Assembly: GCF_008370045.1 (NCBI RefSeq)
Contig: NZ_VOBN01000007.1
Location: 186,001 to 250,000 of the forward strand
Direction of reading: 5' to 3'
From: Pseudomonas sp. ANT_J12
GTDB taxonomy: Bacteria > Pseudomonadota > Gammaproteobacteria > Pseudomonadales > Pseudomonadaceae
Length of the DNA stretch: 64,000 nt
The number at the start of each line of letters is the position of its first letter. The first letter of the stretch is position 1. Positions 59,078 through 64,000 of this stretch are shown here, in pieces. The position numbers were made by a program, and so were the translations under genes. A model generated the notes under the pieces. That model did not search any database and had not been told where the DNA came from. It worked only from the letters and a program-made list of their open reading frames with translations.

Positions 59078-62000
59078 GGGTTCTGCTCCACAGGGCGATG
59101 CTTTCGAGCAGCACCGATTCCTGGTACGGCTTGCCGAGGTAGTCGTTGACGCCAATGGCCATGGCGCGGTCGCGGTGTTTTTGGCCAGTGCGGGAGGTGA
59201 TCATGATGATCGGCAGGTGTTGCAGGCGTTCGTCGGCGCGCACTTGGGTGGCGACTTCGAAGCCGTCCATGCGCGGCATTTCGATGTCGAGCAGCATCAC
59301 GTCGGGCATGTGCTCTTCAAGCAGCAACATGGCATCGACCCCGTCCTTGGCGGTGAGCACGTTCATGCCGTGGCGTTCGAGCAAACGGCTGGTGACCTTG
59401 CGCACGGTGACCGAGTCGTCCACCACCAGCACCAGCAACGGCTTGTGCGGCTCGGCTTCCATTTCCTGAAGCACCGGGCGTTGCGGCACGCGGGCCTGCA
59501 TGGCGCGGATCGGCGCCAGCAAATCGAGGATCAGCACCACCCGGCCATCCCCCAGAATCGTCGCCCCGGACAACCCCTGCACGGCGGCAAATTGCGGGCC
59601 GAGGCTTTTGACCACGATCTCCCGCGTACCGGCCATGGAATCCACTTGCACCGCGATGTGCCGTTCGTTGCATTGCACCAGCAGCACCGGCAGCGGCAGG
59701 CTCTGGCCCAGCAGTTTCGGGCGGGTGCTGGTTTTCAGCAGTTCGCCGAGGTAGCACAGTTCGTAGTCCTGCCCGGCGTATTTGTAGGTCGGCGGATCGA
59801 GGCGGTAATGGCCTTCGAGTTCGTTGGGCAACACGCGGACGATGCCGTCGATGGTGTTCAGCGGGATTGCGTATTGGTCATCAAAACACTGCACCATCAG
59901 CGCGCGGTTGACCGACACGGTGAACGGCAGGCGAATGCGGAAATGCACGCCCTGCCCCGGCACAGAGTCGATCACCATGCTGCCGCCCAGTTGCCGCACT
60001 TCTTCGTGCACCACGTCCATGCCCACGCCACGCCCGGAAATCTGGGTGATTTTCTCGGCGGTGGAGAACCCCGGTTGCAGGATGAATTGCAGGACGTCGC
60101 GGTCGCTGATGTCGCTGTCCGGCGCGAGCATGCCGCGCTTGATCGCCTTGCTTCGCACCGCGTCCAGCGGCACGCCGGCACCGTCGTCGCGGATGTCGAA
60201 AATGATGTCGCCGCCCTCTCGCGACAGGTCCAGCGTGATACGACCCTGGGCCGGTTTGCCCGCCGCGATCCGCGCTTCGGTGGATTCCAGGCCATGGTCC
60301 ACAGCGTTGCGCAGCATGTGTTCCAGCGGCGCGGCCATGCGTTCCAGCACGTTGCGATCCATCTCGCCTTCGGCGTTACCGACGACGAATTCCACGTCCT
60401 TGCCCAGTTCGCTGGAGACCTGACGCACGATGCGTTTCAAGCGCGGCAGCATTCGTTCGAACGGCACCATGCGCGTGCGCATCAGGCCTTCCTGCAATTC
60501 GGTGTTGATGCGGCCCTGCTGTTGCAGCAGGTTGTCCGCGTCCTGATTGGTCCGGTCGAGGGTTTCCTTGAGGTCGAGCAAGTCGGAGGCGGATTCGAAC
60601 AAAGCGCGGGACAGTTGCTGCAACTGCGAATGGCGGTCCATTTCCAGCGGGTCGAATTCTTCGTAGCCCAGGCGTTCGGCTTCGACTTGCTGACGGCTGA
60701 GAATCCGCCCTTGGGTTTCGGTGTCGAGGCGCCGCAACTGATCGCGCATCCGCTCAATGGTGGTTTCCATCTCGCTCAGGGCCACGCGGGCGTCGTTGAC
60801 CTGCTGCTCGATACGGCCACGGAAGATCGAAGTTTCCCCGGCGAGGTTGACCAGATCGTCCAGCAACTCGGCCGAAACCTTGACCATGTCTGCGCCGGCC
60901 TCGGGCGTCGGCACTTCCGGTTTAGCCACAACAGGCGCGACTACCGGGGCTTCAGGAACGGCCGGATGACTGAAATTCTTGATCGCATCAATCAACCGGT
61001 CCGCTGGCGGACAAGGTTGCCCGGCGCGGGTGGCATCGAGCATCTGCGCCAAGCGATCGTGGCTGCTTTGCAACAGTGTGAACAGCGGCGCCGTCGGTTG
61101 CAGCACCCCGGCGGACAAGCCTTCGTAAAGGAATTCCAGCTCATGGGCGAGGTCGCCAATCGGGGCGATTTCCACCATCCGCGCGCCGCCCTTGAGGGTG
61201 TGCAAATCCCGCAGCAGGGTTTCCACTTCCTGGCGATTCGACGGCTCGGCCTGCCAGCGCACCAGCGCCGCGCCGGAGTTTTCGATGATGTCGAAACCTT
61301 CTTCGAGGAAGATCTCCAGCAGCTCCGGGTCATGGCCGGGGGAATCATGTTCGTGGGTCGGCTCGACAGCTTCTGGCGTGCTGGCGTGGCTTTGGCGGAA
61401 CTGGCGAATCGCTTCGATCTGCTCGCTCGGATCACCCAAGGCTTTCTGCTGCTGCAACTGTTCCAGCAGCACCGCCAAGCGGTCATGACTGGTTTGCAGC
61501 AACCGCGCCAGCGCTTCGCTGTGGCTGTAACGGCGGTCAACCAAGCCTTCGTAAAGATTCTCCAGCTCATGGGCCAGGTCGCCGACTTCTTCAACCTCGG
61601 CCATGCGCGCGCCGCCCTTGAGGGTGTGCAAATCCCGCTGCAACGACGACAACGGTGCGGCGTTATCCGGGTCGTTCAACCAGCGCTGCAAGGCCTGGCC
61701 GGCGCTTTCGAGGATATCCACCGCTTCTTCAAGGAAGATCGAAACGATCTCGTCGTCGTGTTCAAGTTGCGTCGCGGTTTTCGACAGCTCAGCGGTGGCA
61801 GTGCCCAGTTCGCGAATGCTCAGGCTACGACTGCCATCGCTGCGAATCAGGCCCGTGGCCGACGGATCGAGGCTGGTGTCGAGCAAATCGCGCAAGGCCC
61901 GGACCCGTTCCGGTTGCGGGCTGACTTCCTGGCCGGCGGCCAGTTCGTCGAGCATGTTGATCAGCGCTTCGTGGGCACTTTGCGCTTCATGAAAAAACTC

Positions 62001-64000
62001 GTCGCTGACCGCCAGGCTGCTTTCTTCCACCGCGCCATACAGGTCGAGCAAGGCTTCGCACAGTTCATCCACCGGGTGCAGGTCGGCCAGGTGCGCGCCT
62101 TCACCGAGGGTGGTCAGCTCATCCAACAACGCGCTGAGTTCCTGGCGCTCGCCGGGGTGTTGCTGCCAGCGGCGCAACAGGCTTTCGGCGTCGAGCAGGA
62201 TGTCCATCCCCTGGGCCAGGAAGTTGTTGATCAACTGCGGATCGCGCTTGATCCGCAGGCCCCGATTCGGCGCGCTGAGGATCGCTTCCAGGCGTTGGTC
62301 CAGCAACGTTCGCGTGCGCTCGATCAACGAACGGGCGCCGGGAATCTCGGCCAGTGGATCGGTCTTGAGTTGACGCAAGCCGAGGCGGAACAGCCCTTCG
62401 GCTTCCAGCAGCAACTCGACCTCATCCAGGTCCAGCGCAATCAGGTGCGCCTTGTACTCACGGGCCAGGTGATCCAGCGGCGCGGCGAGTTCGGCAATCG
62501 GCACCACGCCGGCCATCGAAGCGCTGCCCTTGAGCGTGTGCAAGGCCCGCTGCAATTCGTCGCTGGCTTGCAGCGGCACATGCTCGGCGGCTTGGTCGAG
62601 GTAGCGGTTGAGGCTGGCGAGGTGGGTTTCGGCCTCGTTGCGGAAGATCTCCAGCAACAACGGATCGAGGGCGGCGACGTCCTGGGTGTCTTCGTCGGAC
62701 AGCAGCGCATCGCCCTTGGCCAAGGCGTGAGCCCGGGCGGCCAAGCGGTCGACGTCGTCGCGCTGGCGCTGGGCGTTGGCGGCAAAATCGGTGATCAGTT
62801 CCGGTAGCAGGTTGAGCGCGTCGGTCAGCAGTTGCTGCACCGCCGGCCCCGGCTCGACGCTGTGTTCCAGCACGCGGTTGAGCAGGTTTTCCACGGCCCA
62901 GGCCAGTTCGCCCAGCACCAGTGCGCGGACCATCCGGCCGCTGCCTTTCAAGGTGTGGAAGGCGCGGCGCAGTTCGCTCAGCGCAGCAGCGTCGTCAACA
63001 TTCGCGGACCAGCGCGGCAGGTATTCGCGCAGCACGTCCAGCACTTCGTCGGTTTCTTCGAGAAAGACTTCCCGCAGTTCATCGTCCACCGGTTCTTCGC
63101 CCACTGGCGGCGGCAACAGGCTGCCCGGGGTGTTCAGGGCGGGCGGGTTGACGGCTGAAACCGGGCTGGCCAGCACGGCGGCCAGGGACTGCACGGTGTC
63201 GGGATCGTCCAGTTCCTGCAGGTCTTGCATGACCTGGGCTTCGTTGGGGCTCAGTACGTCTTCAAGTACCGGGACGAGTTTTTCGGCAGGGAAAAACCCG
63301 AGGGCGGCCAGGCTGTTTTCCGCGACGTCGAGCAGGTGTTCGTCGAGTTCTTGCGGGTCGTCGTTCAGGCGTTCGAGGTAGTACTCGATGCTGGTGATGA
63401 CGTCGGCCAGGCTGTCGAGTTGCTGCCAGCCGGGGTGATCGGTGTCCACCAGCAAGTGTTCGCGGATAAAGCCGTTGCAGGCTTCGATCAGGCTCGCGGC
63501 ACGGTTCAGCGGAATCATCGCCAGTGCGCCGCGCACCTGGGTCAGCAGCGCCGGCAAGGGTTGCAGTTGCTGGCGATCCCAATCGGCGTCGATGTAGTCG
63601 ACGATCATGTCCTTGGCTTGTTGCAGGCAAATCCGTGCCTCGCGAATCACGATCTGATGGATTTGCGTCAGGTCGGTGGTCGGCAGGCGGCTTTCTTCCT
63701 GGCTCTCCGGCTCCACGGTGCCGACCATCCCGGCCAGCGTCGCTTCGACGTAGAGCAAGGCGCCGGCCACGTCCATCAGGATCGCGTCGTTGGGTTCGCG
63801 CTGGCCTTGGGCAAGGCTGAGCACCACCGCCAGTTGATCGATGATCACCTTGCGCGGCTGGCCGAAACCGAGCACCGCCAGGGTGTCGGCGATTTGCCGC
63901 AGGGGCGCCAGCAGGCTTTCCAGGTCGGAGGTGTGCTGGCGGTCGCTGCGCACGAACAGGTCCAGGCGTTCCTTGACCCGCACCAGTTCTTCGCACAGCG
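59070..64000 (-). CDS. chpA: Chp-type hybrid CheA kinase/response regulator ChpA (5' end outside the window)
   Basis: The C-terminal 1,640 or so residues of a very large chemotaxis-type kinase controlling type IV pilus twitching; its N-terminus lies beyond the right edge. Four canonical Hpt domains are seen, their His in HTLKGSGRM (near 62950), HTLKGSASM (near 62535), HTLKGGARM (near 61620) and HTLKGGARM (near 61195). Then come the dimerisation region, a CheA ATPase with HMLRNAVDHGLES (N box), a CheW-like domain, and a C-terminal receiver with VVDDSVTVRKVTSRLL, LLDIEMPRMDG and the Lys in YLGKPYQE. P. aeruginosa ChpA is about 2,470 aa with more phosphotransfer domains, as I recall. Confidence 0.93.
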   Translation of the reverse strand, partial: LCEELVRVKERLDLFVRSDRQHTSDLESLLAPLRQIADTLAVLGFGQPRKVIIDQLAVVLSLAQGQREPNDAILMDVAGALLYVEATLAGMVGTVEPESQEESRLPTTDLTQIHQIVIREARICLQQAKDMIVDYIDADWDRQQLQPLPALLTQVRGALAMIPLNRAASLIEACNGFIREHLLVDTDHPGWQQLDSLADVITSIEYYLERLNDDPQELDEHLLDVAENSLAALGFFPAEKLVPVLEDVLSPNEAQVMQDLQELDDPDTVQSLAAVLASPVSAVNPPALNTPGSLLPPPVGEEPVDDELREVFLEETDEVLDVLREYLPRWSANVDDAAALSELRRAFHTLKGSGRMVRALVLGELAWAVENLLNRVLEHSVEPGPAVQQLLTDALNLLPELITDFAANAQRQRDDVDRLAARAHALAKGDALLSDEDTQDVAALDPLLLEIFRNEAETHLASLNRYLDQAAEHVPLQASDELQRALHTLKGSASMAGVVPIAELAAPLDHLAREYKAHLIALDLDEVELLLEAEGLFRLGLRQLKTDPLAEIPGARSLIERTRTLLDQRLEAILSAPNRGLRIKRDPQLINNFLAQGMDILLDAESLLRRWQQHPGERQELSALLDELTTLGEGAHLADLHPVDELCEALLDLYGAVEESSLAVSDEFFHEAQSAHEALINMLDELAAGQEVSPQPERVRALRDLLDTSLDPSATGLIRSDGSRSLSIRELGTATAELSKTATQLEHDDEIVSIFLEEAVDILESAGQALQRWLNDPDNAAPLSSLQRDLHTLKGGARMAEVEEVGDLAHELENLYEGLVDRRYSHSEALARLLQTSHDRLAVLLEQLQQQKALGDPSEQIEAIRQFRQSHASTPEAVEPTHEHDSPGHDPELLEIFLEEGFDIIENSGAALVRWQAEPSNRQEVETLLRDLHTLKGGARMVEIAPIGDLAHELEFLYEGLSAGVLQPTAPLFTLLQSSHDRLAQMLDATRAGQPCPPADRLIDAIKNFSHPAVPEAPVVAPVVAKPEVPTPEAGADMVKVSAELLDDLVNLAGETSIFRGRIEQQVNDARVALSEMETTIERMRDQLRRLDTETQGRILSRQQVEAERLGYEEFDPLEMDRHSQLQQLSRALFESASDLLDLKETLDRTNQDADNLLQQQGRINTELQEGLMRTRMVPFERMLPRLKRIVRQVSSELGKDVEFVVGNAEGEMDRNVLERMAAPLEHMLRNAVDHGLESTEARIAAGKPAQGRITLDLSREGGDIIFDIRDDGAGVPLDAVRSKAIKRGMLAPDSDISDRDVLQFILQPGFSTAEKITQISGRGVGMDVVHEEVRQLGGSMVIDSVPGQGVHFRIRLPFTVSVNRALMVQCFDDQYAIPLNTIDGIVRVLPNELEGHYRLDPPTYKYAGQDYELCYLGELLKTSTRPKLLGQSLPLPVLLVQCNERHIAVQVDSMAGTREIVVKSLGPQFAAVQGLSGATILGDGRVVLILDLLAPIRAMQARVPQRPVLQEMEAEPHKPLLVLVVDDSVTVRKVTSRLLERHGMNVLTAKDGVDAMLLLEEHMPDVMLLDIEMPRMDGFEVATQVRADERLQHLPIIMITSRTGQKHRDRAMAIGVNDYLGKPYQESVLLESIALWSRTHA

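Noticed and set aside
59004..62807. A 1,267-codon plus-strand frame opposite chpA
   Set aside because: It mirrors the codon bias of chpA and has no recognisable domains, while the chpA frame has Hpt, ATPase and receiver motifs throughout.
1..64000. CRISPR arrays, tRNA and rRNA genes, complete prophage
   Set aside because: I saw no regularly spaced direct repeats, tRNA-like cloverleaf ends, rRNA sequence or phage structural genes. The dispersed repeats are palindromic REP types.

Overview
The window is a stretch of a Pseudomonas chromosome, most likely of the P. fluorescens group. The evidence is the high-GC coding style, gene neighbourhoods typical of pseudomonads (fba-pgk-epd-tkt beside metK, ligB, the mdc/mad malonate operon, chpA/chpC), and many copies of fluorescens-type REP repeats. 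No rRNA, tRNA or CRISPR array was seen. Names rest on motif and neighbourhood recognition only; no database search was run.

Layout. 0.1-9.5 kb: a flavoprotein of the HI0933/YhiN family, a YccS-type membrane protein, a periplasmic solute-binding protein, an ElaA-like acetyltransferase, a YgjP-like metallopeptidase with a small winged-helix partner, a three-part c-di-GMP response regulator, and a PL7 alginate lyase. 9.5-10.4 kb: REP repeats, then a structured leader RNA before a small DUF gene. 10.4-13.7 kb: an AT-rich accessory island of unknown small genes with four LexA-type boxes, a transposase remnant, a decayed copy of an XRE regulator and the intact copy. 13.8-20.2 kb: central carbon genes fba, an MliC-like lipoprotein, a small lipoprotein, pgk, epd and tktA, all leftward. 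20.4-24.5 kb: an ArsR-methyltransferase regulator, metK and ligB. 24.5-32.7 kb: small envelope proteins, mltA and several transporters. 32.9-35.5 kb: SAH riboswitch, ahcY and metF. 35.6-44.5 kb: a binding protein, an RhlE-type helicase, yceI, cytochrome b561, an amine oxidase with a Lys/Ala/Pro tail, bioA and rsmE. 44.6-48.2 kb: a D-amino acid cassette (binding protein, RidA, DadA, LysR). 48.3-57.2 kb: a TrhA-like protein, an MdcR-like LysR and the operon mdcABCDEGH-madLM. 57.2-64 kb: repeats, a second copy of the structured leader before a DUF6124-like gene, chpC, and chpA running off the right edge.

How parts work together. The methyl cycle appears twice: metK with a candidate SAH/SAM-responsive ArsR regulator and its perfect palindrome, and ahcY-metF under a SAH riboswitch. 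Malonate import (MadLM) and decarboxylation (MdcA-E with the cofactor enzymes MdcB, MdcG and MdcH) form one tightly overlapping transcription unit.

Two signals deserve attention. First, the island at 10.4-13.7 kb carries four CTGT-N8-ACAG boxes, three of them placed as operators in front of otherwise unrecognised genes; this looks like an SOS-inducible cassette of unknown function. Second, the leaders at about 9.99 kb and 58.01 kb share a covarying three-helix fold whose third helix competes with a downstream strand, which looks like a cis-acting RNA switch or pseudoknot.
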